Shown here: one piece after another, positions 35,872-45,175 of the stretch
Layout: the number at the start of each line of letters is the position of its first letter
Numbering within the stretch: the first letter of the stretch is position 1
Origin: Shouchella shacheensis
GTDB lineage: Bacteria > Bacillota > Bacilli > Bacillales > Bacillaceae_D
NCBI RefSeq assembly: GCF_001484965.1
Contig: NZ_KQ947394.1
Location: 233,849 to 297,848, forward strand
Reading direction: 5' to 3'
Length of the DNA: 64,000 nt
Notes under the pieces: generated by a model
Told to the model about the DNA's origin: nothing
The model's input: only the letters and a program-made list of their open reading frames with translations
The model's database searches: none
Translations under genes and position numbers: made by a program

Positions 35872-37203
35872 TCACTTCGTGCGACCTGCAAAAAGATCAG
35901 ATCCAATTAATTTGACATAGGCAAAGCTGATTATACCGACACAAAGGAAAACGATTACAGAGAGCACTGATCCCTCTCCGAAATTCTGTTGGGCGAATAA
36001 GGTCTTATAAGCGTATACGGAAATCGACTCGGTGGCGTTTGCTGGCCCTCCCCCTGTTAGAACGTAAATGAGGTCGAATACCCTGAACGCATCAAGCGTA
36101 CGGAAAAGTAATGCGACTAAGATGCTGGATTTTAGTAACGGCAACGTGACTTTCCAAAATTGCTGCCATTTATTCGCACCATCTACCTCAGAGGCCTCAT
36201 ACAGAGACTCTGGTATGGTCTGCAACCCGGCCAATAGCAGCAACGCCATGTATGGTGTGGTTTTCCAGATGTCCGCTACAATGATAGAAAACATGCCGCC
36301 ACTTGCAGTAGAAAGGAGCCAGGAATTCTCTGGGATGATATTTAGCTGCGCCAAATAATGCGCGACAATCCCAGACTGACCATCATATAGGAACCCCCAC
36401 ATCATTGCAGCCACAGCTGTCGGAATCGCCCATGGGATTAGGACAGAAGCGCGGACAATCCCCCGCCCCTTAAAGGCCCGGTTGATGAGAAGGGCAATTC
36501 CAAGTCCAAGTGCCAATTCAAAAGCGACGGTCACGACGGTAAAGAAAGTAGTATTCCATAAGGAAGCCCACATACGGGCATCTTGTAAATATTTTCCGTA
36601 ATTGGACAGTCCCACAAAATTGGACTCCAGAATATTATCGGCTGTTGCACCAAGCAAGTCTGCTGTCTGTTGGAATTGCTGTTCATTCTGTTCGTTTTCT
36701 GTAGATGCAGCCATTTCCATTAGTTCCGCTTCATACTCTTGCAATAATTCCCTGTACGAGGAGGCGAAATCATTGTCGACCTGCGCGTATTTCAAGTCGT
36801 TATCCGTTACCGGTGTGTAGCTCATCAGCAACTCATCTATTTGTTCCACTTTCTGAGCGATTTCCTCATCACTCAAAAGGTCTGAATGATGCTGTGCTAC
36901 GCCTTCCTGGATTGCCGACACTGCACTGACGTCTTCTCCCGATTCAGCGGTACTTTCCAAGCCTTCCAGCTGTCCCTCAATGTAGAAATAATTATCGGCA
37001 TACCGCTCAAGGTCAACGGTAGCGCCCAGCATTAGCTGAGATCTCGTCGGATCATTGAGCCTATAGTCAAAAAGGCTGTTGTAAAACGATTGCGCCACCG
37101 GCCAAAGTACAACCGCAAACACCAGAATAAGTGATGGGATCACCATGGCATACCCGAGTTGTTTTTCACTCAGTTGAAATTGGCGCCTATTTCGATTATT
37201 CAT
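35872..37203 (-). CDS. sugar ABC transporter permease (MalF type) with large extracytoplasmic insert
   Basis: 443 residues from ATG 37203 (GAGGGGG site). The core resembles MalF-type permeases with EAA loop SEVDGANKWQQFWKVTLPLL. Between the first TM helix (residues ~10-35) and the second lies an acidic, coiled-coil-like stretch of about 130 residues (EGLESTAESGED...EYEAELMEMAAS). Usual permeases are about 300 residues, so this insert is exceptional. It may contact the solute-binding lipoprotein. Confidence 0.85.
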   Translation of the reverse strand: MNNRNRRQFQLSEKQLGYAMVIPSLILVFAVVLWPVAQSFYNSLFDYRLNDPTRSQLMLGATVDLERYADNYFYIEGQLEGLESTAESGEDVSAVSAIQEGVAQHHSDLLSDEEIAQKVEQIDELLMSYTPVTDNDLKYAQVDNDFASSYRELLQEYEAELMEMAASTENEQNEQQFQQTADLLGATADNILESNFVGLSNYGKYLQDARMWASLWNTTFFTVVTVAFELALGLGIALLINRAFKGRGIVRASVLIPWAIPTAVAAMMWGFLYDGQSGIVAHYLAQLNIIPENSWLLSTASGGMFSIIVADIWKTTPYMALLLLAGLQTIPESLYEASEVDGANKWQQFWKVTLPLLKSSILVALLFRTLDAFRVFDLIYVLTGGGPANATESISVYAYKTLFAQQNFGEGSVLSVIVFLCVGIISFAYVKLIGSDLFAGRTK

Positions 37204-37248
37204 TATGTAACCCCCTCGCACGAAAATCATGATTTAAAGGTTAATAGA

Positions 37249-37278
37249 AAGGCAAGATGAGAGCCCCCATCTTGCCTT
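37249..37278 (-). terminator. intra-operon hairpin between binding protein and permeases
   Basis: 11-bp stem aaggcaagatg / catcttgcctt; the T-rich tail on the minus strand is modest. A leaky terminator here would give more binding protein than permease. Confidence 0.6.
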
Positions 37279-37299
37279 CTTTTAGCACTTCAACGATTA

Positions 37300-38631
37300 T
37301 TACTCTCCCATCGCTGCTTCCATTCTCTCCTGCATGTTTCTGGCGGCTTCTTCAGCAGTTTGGTCACCTGTTAGGGCAGTCGATAGTTCGATTTGCAAGA
37401 TGTCAGAAATCTCTGGATAAATTGGTGTTACCGGTCTTGGAACTGCCGTCTGCAATACATCCCTAAATTCTGGATTGGCAAACAGAGAACTTACCTCTTG
37501 CACTTCAGGGTCATCGTACAATGCTTCCAAGGTTGGAGCACGGCCCCCTTCGACTGCGGTAATCTTCTGTCCTTCTGGTCCGGAAATAAATTTAACAAAC
37601 TCCCATGCAGCTTCCGGGTGCTCCGAATAACGGTTAATCATGGTCATCCAGCCACCAAGTGTGGCTGCACTTCCTTCGTCCCCTTCCGGCAACGTGGCCA
37701 TTTCCACATTATCAACAATTTCCGAGCGCTCTTCATCATTGGAAGAAGACATCATGTATGGCCAGTTACGGGCAAATACGGCATTTCCTTCAATCCAAGC
37801 ATTTTCTGTTTCGATTTCCTGGAAGTTAAGAATATTACTTGGAACGAATTCGGAGCCAACAATCTCCTGCATTTTCTCAATCGCTTTAACTGTCTCTGGG
37901 CTGTCGACCACTACATTATTGTCTTCATCAACAACCTCTCCGCCGTAGGAGGAAATAAATTCAATGGCATTGGTAACCAAACCTTCATATTGCGCTGCCT
38001 GCATCAAGTAACCAAAATCAGTTCCTTCTTCCCCTTGCAGCTCGCTTGCCTGCTCAATCAGTTCATCCCAAGTTGCGGGAGGCTCTTCGACAATGTCGGT
38101 GCGGTAGTAGAATACTCCGGCATCCGTGTATTGCGGCATTGCCCACTGTCTTCCGTTAAAATTTCCCGCAGCAACGGTACCCGGGAAATAGGCATCCATG
38201 TCAATCCCATCTTGTTCGATGAAACGGTCAAGTTCCAAGGCATAATTCGCCTGGGCGAATTCCGCTGGCCAAATGACGTCGGCATTAAAGACATCAATTT
38301 CCGTACTCTGCGAACTGAATGCGGTTACATATTGGTCATGGGACTGGCCTGTATCTGCAGGCATTTCGCGCTGCTCCACCGTAATATGCGGGAACTTTTC
38401 TTCAAAGGCTTCCACCACTGCGTCTGTTCCAGGAGTGGTGTCCGTACCTCTTGCATATACAATGGTGACCTCTTCCTCATTTTCTACTGCTTCTCCACCT
38501 TCATTTTCGGCGGAACCCTCTGCCCCTTCACTCCCGGCTGTTGACTCCTCCCCTGAGTCGCTGCATGCGGCAACGAAAACTGCCAGCGAAACAGCCATTG
38601 AGTTCCACAACAAACGTTTGCTCAACTTCAT
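37300..38631 (-). CDS. sugar ABC transporter substrate-binding lipoprotein
   Basis: 443 residues from ATG 38631 (AGGAGG site). Signal peptide with lipobox FVAAC (Cys at residue 23) and then an acidic linker (EEST...EGGEAVENEEE). A two-lobed family-1 binding domain follows (VIWPAEFAQANYALELDRFIEQDG, AWEFVKFISGPEGQKI). Likely anchored to the outside of the membrane; it captures an oligosaccharide for the two permeases. The sugar is unknown. First gene of the ABC operon. Confidence 0.9.
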   Translation of the reverse strand: MKLSKRLLWNSMAVSLAVFVAACSDSGEESTAGSEGAEGSAENEGGEAVENEEEVTIVYARGTDTTPGTDAVVEAFEEKFPHITVEQREMPADTGQSHDQYVTAFSSQSTEIDVFNADVIWPAEFAQANYALELDRFIEQDGIDMDAYFPGTVAAGNFNGRQWAMPQYTDAGVFYYRTDIVEEPPATWDELIEQASELQGEEGTDFGYLMQAAQYEGLVTNAIEFISSYGGEVVDEDNNVVVDSPETVKAIEKMQEIVGSEFVPSNILNFQEIETENAWIEGNAVFARNWPYMMSSSNDEERSEIVDNVEMATLPEGDEGSAATLGGWMTMINRYSEHPEAAWEFVKFISGPEGQKITAVEGGRAPTLEALYDDPEVQEVSSLFANPEFRDVLQTAVPRPVTPIYPEISDILQIELSTALTGDQTAEEAARNMQERMEAAMGE

Positions 38632-38702
38632 CTGACTTCCTCCTTTTTTTGTAACGATTTCATTGATGCGGGCAGTGTTGCAGATGAGAAAATAGCCGTT
38701 TT

Positions 38703-38754
38703 TTGAAATCGTTTTCATTTATTATCATTATACGGAATAAACTGCGCTTGTCAA
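38703..38754 (-). promoter_or_regulatory. promoter and cre/LacI-type operator of the ABC operon
   Basis: TTGACA (38754-38749), 16-bp spacer, TATAAT (38732-38727). A 15-bp site TTGAAATCGTTTTCA (38703-38717), just downstream of the -10, fits the cre pattern and matches the operator in front of the LacI gene. Confidence 0.75.
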
Positions 38755-38875
38755 TGACTTCTTTGTTCGCAAAAAGAAAATTTGCATTTATCGTACAAGT
38801 CCTCGTTGTTGTCATTGTTGCTCCAAATAAATCCTCTTTCCGTACGTACACGTATACGTGATAATGCCATTATTT
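38719..38875. other. gap between the SDR gene and the ABC promoter
   Basis: Contains a 12-bp perfect palindrome CACGTATACGTG at 38849-38860 about 95 bp upstream of the -35, of unknown role. Nothing else recognised. Confidence 0.4.
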
Positions 38876-39622
38876 TTAGCCCCTATAAAATCCCCCCTCC
38901 GAATGGATGACCTGTCCAGTGATCCATCCCGCCTCTTCACTAACAAGGAATTTCACGAGACGGGCGGCATCCCCTGGCTGGCCCATTCGTCCCATTAGAA
39001 GCTTAGATTGAAGCTTCCGTTTGATTCCCTCCGTCATCCATCCGGTATTGGTCGGCCCGGGATTCACAGCATTAACGGTGATCCCTAGTGGGGCTAATTC
39101 TGCCGACAAAGAAAGTGTAAACGCTGATATGGCCCCTTTTGTTGCCACATAAGCGAGCTCTCCCATCATCGGCCCCTGCCCTTGCCCGGAAGTCATGCTA
39201 ATGATCCTACCAGATTTTCGAGAGTTTTCATTTAGTCGAAGCGCAAATTCAGTGCTTAGCAAAAAGGTAGCACGCATGTTGACCTTGTAGTGCTCATCCA
39301 ACGTTTCCGCGGACAGTCGTTCATACCCATCCCGCGTGGAATAGGCAGCGTTATTTACGAGGATCGATGGAAGTCCTATGGCCTCTTCTACCCGGTCCAA
39401 CACCTCAACATACGTCCCTTTTCGAGAGAGATCGACCTCCATGTGAGCAGCTCTTATCCCCATTTGCTCCAACTCCTGCCGAAAGGTCTCCGGCCAAGCC
39501 TCTTCCGCCTGCCAGTGGGCAAAAAAGATATTCCTTCCCGCCGTAGCCAGCTCCCGGCATATGGCAGCACCAATCCCATTCTCATGACTTACTCCTGTCA
39601 CTAACGCTGTGGATTTTTTCAA
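38876..39622 (-). CDS. short-chain dehydrogenase/reductase (SDR)
   Basis: 248 residues. Classical SDR: GVSHENGIGAAIC nucleotide loop near residue 10, NNAAYS (residue ~91), catalytic Ser in SMTSGQGQG and YVATK (Tyr/Lys). The tail VIHSEGGFYRG is typical. It uses NAD(P)(H) to reduce or oxidise a small alcohol or sugar. Downstream of the lacI-type gene and in the same transcript, so it probably acts on the sugar handled by the ABC system. Confidence 0.85.
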   Translation of the reverse strand: MKKSTALVTGVSHENGIGAAICRELATAGRNIFFAHWQAEEAWPETFRQELEQMGIRAAHMEVDLSRKGTYVEVLDRVEEAIGLPSILVNNAAYSTRDGYERLSAETLDEHYKVNMRATFLLSTEFALRLNENSRKSGRIISMTSGQGQGPMMGELAYVATKGAISAFTLSLSAELAPLGITVNAVNPGPTNTGWMTEGIKRKLQSKLLMGRMGQPGDAARLVKFLVSEEAGWITGQVIHSEGGFYRG

Positions 39623-39634
39623 TTCTTCCCCCCC

Positions 39635-40618
39635 CTATGTGGAATCGCGAATGATCAATTCATGGTCCAAAATGATGCTTTCCACTTCCTTGCCACAAAT
39701 TTTATTGATGATCATGTCGGCAGAAATGCTGCCCATCCGGTACATCGGCTGGGCTACTGTCGTGAGCGGGGGATGGGTCATGTTGGAGAAACTAACTTTG
39801 TCAAAGCCAATAATCGCCATATCCTCCGGCACCCGCATCCCTTTTATGTTCATTTCCTTCAATGCACCGATAGCAAATATATCGGAGACGGCGAAAATGG
39901 CTGTCGGTTTTTCACCCTGACTCAGCAAATTTCTTACGGCCAGCTGGCCGCTTTGGAATTCTAATTTATTGGCATTGTAAATCCATTCCTTTTTTACTGC
40001 CAGGCCATACTCTACCAGTGCTTTTTCATAACCGCGCCTACGCTCCCTGGCATAGAGAAACTTTTCATCTGAATTGATCAGGGCAATTCGCTCCTGTCCC
40101 AATTTAATCAGGTGCTTCACTGCCTGGTAGGCCGCCAGTTCATTATCAATCGTGACATGAGGAATGGTTCCTTCCTCATCATATTCGCTGCACTGGACAA
40201 TCGGATGATCAGCGGACAGTTCTGCCAGTCTTTCCTTATTCACGGTCGGATCCATAGAGATAACCCCATCCGCAACGTGCTTCCTGATTAAGTTGAAATA
40301 AATGGCCTCTCGCTCCGGATTGGAATCTGTCTCACACAACAAAATATGATAGCCCCGGCTGATCGCTGTATCCTCTATACCGCTAATAATCTCTGTATAG
40401 AAAGGATTGGCCACACTCGGCAGGAGCACGAGGATGAGTTTGCTCTCCGATGTCCTGAGGTTGCGCCCAAGGATGCTCGGTTCATAATTTAACTCTTCAA
40501 TTGCCTTGTCTACACGGGATTTCGTTTTTTCCGTCACCCTGGTACTATTGTTGATGACTCGTGAAACAGTGGCTACCGAAACCCCGGCATGCTTGGCAAC
40601 CTCATGGATTGAACCCAT
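39635..40618 (-). CDS. LacI-family transcriptional regulator
   Basis: 327 residues. N-terminal LacI helix-turn-helix (VAKHAGVSVATVSRVINN, residues 6-23), hinge RNLRTSESKLI, then a periplasmic-binding-protein-like effector domain. It is the first gene of the lacI-SDR transcript and has an operator next to its own -10, so it probably represses itself and the ABC operon when no sugar is present. Confidence 0.88.
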   Translation of the reverse strand: MGSIHEVAKHAGVSVATVSRVINNSTRVTEKTKSRVDKAIEELNYEPSILGRNLRTSESKLILVLLPSVANPFYTEIISGIEDTAISRGYHILLCETDSNPEREAIYFNLIRKHVADGVISMDPTVNKERLAELSADHPIVQCSEYDEEGTIPHVTIDNELAAYQAVKHLIKLGQERIALINSDEKFLYARERRRGYEKALVEYGLAVKKEWIYNANKLEFQSGQLAVRNLLSQGEKPTAIFAVSDIFAIGALKEMNIKGMRVPEDMAIIGFDKVSFSNMTHPPLTTVAQPMYRMGSISADMIINKICGKEVESIILDHELIIRDST

Positions 40619-40638
40619 TCCATCGCCTACTTCCTGTT

Positions 40639-40690
40639 ATGAAATCGTTTACAATAATTATATATTAAGCACCTTTTTTAGAGTTGTCAA
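40639..40690 (-). promoter_or_regulatory. promoter and operator of the lacI-SDR operon
   Basis: TTGACA (40690-40685), 17-bp spacer, TAATAT (40667-40662). Operator ATGAAATCGTTTACA at 40639-40653 starts eight bases after the -10. Confidence 0.7.
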
Positions 40691-40925
40691 TAGAGACTTT
40701 TAAAACACCACTAGTGTTGCATATTCATAAAATCCAGTTTACTTCTTTTCGTTCGCCAAAGCCAAAGAAAGAAAACCTGAACGAAAGGTCCCTTCTTATT
40801 TGTGACAAACGATTGAATCTTCTACATCATGACGGAGATGGCAGCCGAACTTGTCTTGAATCACATAGTTGACTCCACACCTAGTATTACATATAATTAT
40901 GGTAATACTAAAAATAAAGTAAGAG
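40691..40925. other. intergenic, AT-rich
   Basis: Gap before the antitoxin gene; a short AT-rich promoter-like stretch lies at about 40890-40920. No other feature. Confidence 0.3.
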
Positions 40926-41210
40926 GTGACTATAATGGAATTGATTAGTGGTAAAATGACCAGTAAAGGTCAAATTACAATCCCTAAAGAGATCAGAGAT
41001 AAATTGAACGTAAATGAAGGCGATCAATTTCGATTCTTGATTAGCGAAGATAACATAAAAATCGAACCTATTAAGAAGAAATTACTAAGTAATGCTATTG
41101 GAAGAATTACAGCGACTGAGCCTATTGATTTACAAAAAATGAGGGGGATTGTACAAGAAAAAATAGCCAAAGAACTATTCTCTGAAGAAATGGATGAACA
41201 AGATGATTAA
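40926..41210 (+). CDS. AbrB/MazE-family antitoxin
   Basis: 94 residues. N-terminal swapped-hairpin DNA-binding domain (GKMTSKGQITIPKEIRDKLNVNEGDQF, residues 9-34) and an acidic C-terminal tail that would bind the toxin. AT-rich, unlike its neighbours. It overlaps the PIN toxin gene by 8-17 bases, the typical toxin-antitoxin order with antitoxin first. Confidence 0.85.
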   Translation: MTIMELISGKMTSKGQITIPKEIRDKLNVNEGDQFRFLISEDNIKIEPIKKKLLSNAIGRITATEPIDLQKMRGIVQEKIAKELFSEEMDEQDD

Positions 41211-41616
41211 ATTCCTAGTTGATACAAACGTGCTTATTAGACTAATTGTTAAGGATGACGAATCAAAATTTAATGCTATTGTGAAATTGGTGAAAAAAAT
41301 TGAAACCAATGAAATGACTCTAATAGTGCCCACCATCGTCATTGCTGAATGCTGTTGGCTATTAAAGTCATTTTATAAACTGGAAAAACATTTGGTCAGT
41401 CAGTATTTAATTGATATTATTGAATCTGAAAATGTGGAAGCAGAGGAAGATATGGCAATAGAGGCATTACGGATATATTCAGAAAAAAATGTTGATTTCG
41501 CTGATGCTTTACTTAGCGTTAAATGTAAAAGAAACGTCCATGTATTAACTTGGGATAAAAAAGATTTCAAAAGCCTGAACTGTGAATTTCTCACACCCAT
41601 TGATTTAATAGAATAG
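41194..41616 (+). CDS. PIN-domain toxin (VapC family)
   Basis: 140 residues. PIN acidic residues are in VDTNVLIRL (Asp about residue 9), AECCWLL (Glu) and DFADALLSVKC, with a final Asp in TWDKKDF. A Mg2+-dependent RNase, probably cutting specific tRNA or mRNA. Two start candidates are close together (ATG 41194 or 41203); the second gives an ATGATTAA overlap with the antitoxin stop. Both genes are AT-rich, suggesting transfer. Confidence 0.85.
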   Translation: MNKMIKFLVDTNVLIRLIVKDDESKFNAIVKLVKKIETNEMTLIVPTIVIAECCWLLKSFYKLEKHLVSQYLIDIIESENVEAEEDMAIEALRIYSEKNVDFADALLSVKCKRNVHVLTWDKKDFKSLNCEFLTPIDLIE

Positions 41617-41758
41617 CATTGATCAAAACCGAGTGAAACCCAAACTTTCCTAGCGTTGTATTGCAGTAAAAAGTTCCTGGCCTTCCCCAACTCGCCTCAA
41701 TAAAACACCTTGCATTAAAAAAGGGAACAAGAAGGAGAGAATGACTGGCATGACGTAC

Positions 41759-41792
41759 AAAAGCGAGCACCTTATGGTGACTCGCTTTTTTT
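41759..41792 (+). terminator. terminator before rocB (for the PIN-toxin transcript)
   Basis: Stem aaagcgag-cacc / ggtg-ctcgcttt followed by seven T. Confidence 0.75.
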
Positions 41793-41889
41793 GCCCTCCC
41801 GCATTATCGTCCAAAATTCTAAACTTAGAAGGATTTATACATTTAACTGTAGTAAGATAGTACGAGAATAACGAAAAGGAGGCACTCGA

Positions 41890-43566
41890 GTGGACCAATC
41901 ACAAGTGAACTTAATGGAATCCCGTGAAGAAGTGCTCGAGCTGACAAAGCAGCTTGTCGGTATCCAAAGCATCGTAAGAACAGAAGGAGAAAAGGTGATT
42001 GCCTATTCTTTACATACATTGCTTTCCTCCCTTCCCTATTTCACATCGAATCCTTCACATGTAACGATCGAACAAACGACCAATGATGAAATCGAGCGGT
42101 ATAATGTACTGGCGTTTGTGAAAGGGACCAAGCGTCCAAGCAATCGGACCGTTATCCTAATGGGGCACATGGATACGGTTGGCGTCGATGATTTCAATCA
42201 GTCCCGTGAGTATGCTTTTTTGCCGGATGACTGGATGGATCGATTAACAAACGAAGACCTCCCCGCAACGATCAAAGATCAGCTACAATCCGGTGATTGG
42301 CTCTTCGGGAGGGGTGCGCTTGACATGAAGAGCGGGCTGGCCAGTCATATCTATTTGCTCAAATATTATGCAGCACACCCAGAGGAATTAGAAGGGAACC
42401 TTGTGTTTGTGGCCGAGTGTGATGAAGAGGACGGCTCTCATGGCATTCTGTCTGCGCTTACAACGCTTGCGGACTGGAAAAAGGAGCACCAGTTTGATTA
42501 TGTTGCTGCGATTAATAGTGATTTTGTTTCCCCGCGTTCTGAGGGAGACGAGAACCGCTATGTCTACAAAGGAGCAGCCGGAAAGCTTCTTCCTTCCTTT
42601 TTTATAACTGGGGCAGAGACGCATGTCGGGGATGTGTTTGAAGGACTTGATCCAAACTTCATCGCCGCTGAATTGACAAGGCAAATCAGCTATAATCCAG
42701 ATCTCTGTAACGAAGCATTGGGAGAGATTACGGTGCCCCCTGTGGCTTTAAAACAAACAGATTTGAAACCCACCTATACCGTCCAAACAGCCTTGTCCGC
42801 CTATGTTTATTATAACTTCTTTATCCATTCCTGGTCTCCAAAAGAAGTGTTGGAAAAACTGAAGGAACAAGCCTATATAGCCTTCACCAATGCGCTTAAC
42901 TTATTTGAAGAAAGGTACCGTGCCTTTTGTCAAATCAATCATCAGCCCTATAAGAAACTCCCGTGGCAGCCGCGTGTTTTTCTTTATGAGGAAATGGAAC
43001 AACTGCTGATTGACGCACATGGGGATCCATTTATCCAGCATATGAATGACTTTAAGCAGGGGCTATTGAATGATGACACCTTGGATACCCGGATGTTTGC
43101 TGCACGGGTGGTTGAGGAATCTTGGAAATGGATGGAGGATAAAAGTCCGGCCATCATGATGTTCTATTCCTCTCTCTACTCCCCAAGGATTGAATTAACC
43201 GGGAAAACGAAAAACGAACAAGTGCTTATCGACGCCCTTGAACATGCCGTGGACGAGATTCAGCCCAACTATGAACACCCGATCGCTGTGAGGAACTTTT
43301 TCCCGTACATTTCGGATGCAAGTTTTGTCGCGATCAGTGATGATGCTGCCGGGATTGAAGCAGTTGAGAACAATAATCCCGGATGGGGGACCAAGCATTA
43401 CGTGGACTATCAGGCGATCCGCGATATTAATGTGCCGGTTATTAATGTTGGGCCCTACGGGATGGATGGTCACAAACGATTAGAGCGGGTGGAGGCGACC
43501 TATTCCTTTGAAGTCGTGCCAAACCTGACCAACTTGGTGATTCAACGAGTCTTGCACACGTCATAA
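41890..43566 (+). CDS. rocB: RocB-type M20 peptidase/deacylase
   Basis: 558 residues from GTG 41890 behind AAAGGAGG, close to the 566 of B. subtilis RocB. Metal-site features of M20: GHMDTVG (His/Asp), GRGALDMKSG (Asp) and CDEEDGSHG (Glu pair). The full RocB-type insertion domain follows (residues 240-400). RocB takes part in arginine degradation; the exact reaction is not established. It has its own terminator region and is convergent to the aldehyde dehydrogenase. Confidence 0.88.
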   Translation: MDQSQVNLMESREEVLELTKQLVGIQSIVRTEGEKVIAYSLHTLLSSLPYFTSNPSHVTIEQTTNDEIERYNVLAFVKGTKRPSNRTVILMGHMDTVGVDDFNQSREYAFLPDDWMDRLTNEDLPATIKDQLQSGDWLFGRGALDMKSGLASHIYLLKYYAAHPEELEGNLVFVAECDEEDGSHGILSALTTLADWKKEHQFDYVAAINSDFVSPRSEGDENRYVYKGAAGKLLPSFFITGAETHVGDVFEGLDPNFIAAELTRQISYNPDLCNEALGEITVPPVALKQTDLKPTYTVQTALSAYVYYNFFIHSWSPKEVLEKLKEQAYIAFTNALNLFEERYRAFCQINHQPYKKLPWQPRVFLYEEMEQLLIDAHGDPFIQHMNDFKQGLLNDDTLDTRMFAARVVEESWKWMEDKSPAIMMFYSSLYSPRIELTGKTKNEQVLIDALEHAVDEIQPNYEHPIAVRNFFPYISDASFVAISDDAAGIEAVENNNPGWGTKHYVDYQAIRDINVPVINVGPYGMDGHKRLERVEATYSFEVVPNLTNLVIQRVLHTS

Positions 43567-43572
43567 TTTATA

Positions 43573-43693
43573 CCGAAAAGCGCAGGCGGGTTGTCCAGAA
43601 GCGAGGATTTTGGAAGGCCTGGACTAGAAATCCCGGGTTTGGATTTCGGGCCTGGACTGAAAAATCCCGAGCTTCTACTCGCCGAAGCTAGAC
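43573..43693. repeat. palindromic 121-bp repeat, copy 2
   Basis: 121 bp beginning CCGAAAAGCGCAGGCGGGTT and ending GCTAGAC. Inner inverted parts (AAATCC/GGATTT, CCTGG/CCAGG) could give a cruciform-like hairpin. Very similar to the copies at 63767 and 63891. Confidence 0.85.
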
Positions 43694-43695
43694 GA

Positions 43696-43728
43696 AAAAA
43701 GAACGAGGAACCTCTCCCCGTTCTTTTT
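43696..43728. terminator. bidirectional terminator between rocB and the aldehyde dehydrogenase
   Basis: Perfect stem aaaaagaacg / cgttcttttt with an inner agg/cct pair. Confidence 0.85.
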
Positions 43729-43747
43729 CTTATGGCTGTTAATTCAT

Positions 43748-45175
43748 TCACAGGTTAAAACAAACGACCTTCTTTTCCGTCATGGCTTCAATCGCGAATT
43801 TAATGCCCTCCCGTCCGATGCCTGAGCCTTTGACGCCGCCGAATGGCATTGCATCCACGCGGTAGTCGCTGCTGTCATTCACCATCACGCCGCCGACCTC
43901 TAGTTTTTCAATGGCCTCATACGCGTGATTGATGGTACGGGTGAAAATGCCGGCTTGTAGCCCGTAGTTCACAGCATTCGCTTGTTCAATCCCCTCTTGC
44001 AAACTCTCTATCGCAAATAGGGAAACGACGGGCGCAAAGGCTTCCTCACGGGCGATTTTGCAATGGATGGGGACGTTAGTTAACACCGTGGGTTGATAGT
44101 AAGCGCCTTGACGCTCGCCTCCGATGAGAATTTCTGCCCCTTCTTCGACCGCTTCATTCACCCATTGTTCAATGCGTTTGGCCTCTTTTTCACTAATCAT
44201 CGATCCCATATCGGTGTCTTCGGAGAGTTTCTTTCCCATCTTAAGCTGACCCGTTTGATGCACAAACTGTTCGGCAAAAGTGTCCACGACATCTTTTTCG
44301 ATCAACACACGCTGGACGCCAATACAGTTTTGTCCGGCAGCGGCAAAGGCTCCGCTGACCGCATTTTCGACCGCGCGTTCGATGTCCGCATCGTTTAATA
44401 CAATCACGGCCGAGTTCGACCCTAATTCCATCCTGAGCGTTTTAACACCGGATTTTCCGGCCACTTCTTCTCCTGTTTCAAGGCCACCGGTAAACGAAAC
44501 CATTCGGACATCGGGATGTTGAACGAGTGGATCACCGAGTTCGCTTCCTTTTCCTGTCACAACTGAGAGCAATCCTGAAGGCAGTCCCGCGTCCGCCAAT
44601 GCTTCCGCCAAATAGAGGGCACTTAACGGCGTTAAGCTTGTCGGCTTAACAACTACTGCATTCCCGCCTGCCAGGGCCGGACCAACTTTATGCGCAACCA
44701 GATTTAACGGATCATTAAAGGCAGTGATCGCCCCAACGACACCTACGGGAAAATGAGTGTAATACCCAACACGATTTTCACTCCCCGGTACTTGATCGAA
44801 GGAAATGGTTTCCCCTTGGATTCTTCTCGCCTCTTCTGCGCTAATGCGTAGAATTTCAATCGTTCGATCGACTTCATCGCGCGCCTCGGTAATCGTCTTA
44901 CTTCCTTCCTTGGCGATGATGGTCGCAAAGGTTTCTTTGCGTGTACGGACGTTATTCGCTGCGGTGGTTAAGATGTCGATCCGTTTATGAACGGGCAGTC
45001 TTGACTCCATTGCCAGCTTTCCCTGTTCAATCGCTTCGTTCACATCGCTGGCCGTGGCGGCAGGGATCGTGTCAATCAGACTGTTATCTTCCGGGTCACG
45101 CACGTCAATGGTCTGTTCGCTCCCTTTCCACCTACCGGCAATCAACATCTTTTTTCCCTCTGTCTCTGTCCTCAT
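43748..45175 (-). CDS. NAD(P)-dependent aldehyde dehydrogenase
   Basis: 475 residues from ATG 45175, which overlaps the stop of the preceding gene as ATGA. Classical ALDH fold: cofactor site GNAVVVKPTSLTP, catalytic Glu in MELGSNSAV, catalytic Cys in GQNCIGVQRVL. Several sub-families are possible (lactaldehyde, phosphonoacetaldehyde, aspartate semialdehyde). The coupled ectoine-hydrolase-like partner makes an aspartate-semialdehyde role, like DoeC of ectoine breakdown, the most interesting option. That is an inference from context. Confidence 0.85.
   Translation of the reverse strand: MRTETEGKKMLIAGRWKGSEQTIDVRDPEDNSLIDTIPAATASDVNEAIEQGKLAMESRLPVHKRIDILTTAANNVRTRKETFATIIAKEGSKTITEARDEVDRTIEILRISAEEARRIQGETISFDQVPGSENRVGYYTHFPVGVVGAITAFNDPLNLVAHKVGPALAGGNAVVVKPTSLTPLSALYLAEALADAGLPSGLLSVVTGKGSELGDPLVQHPDVRMVSFTGGLETGEEVAGKSGVKTLRMELGSNSAVIVLNDADIERAVENAVSGAFAAAGQNCIGVQRVLIEKDVVDTFAEQFVHQTGQLKMGKKLSEDTDMGSMISEKEAKRIEQWVNEAVEEGAEILIGGERQGAYYQPTVLTNVPIHCKIAREEAFAPVVSLFAIESLQEGIEQANAVNYGLQAGIFTRTINHAYEAIEKLEVGGVMVNDSSDYRVDAMPFGGVKGSGIGREGIKFAIEAMTEKKVVCFNL

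Noticed and set aside
37393..38544. Plus-strand frame opposite the sugar-binding lipoprotein
   Set aside because: Shadow frame rich in Cys, His and Phe, typical of the reverse complement of a coding gene.
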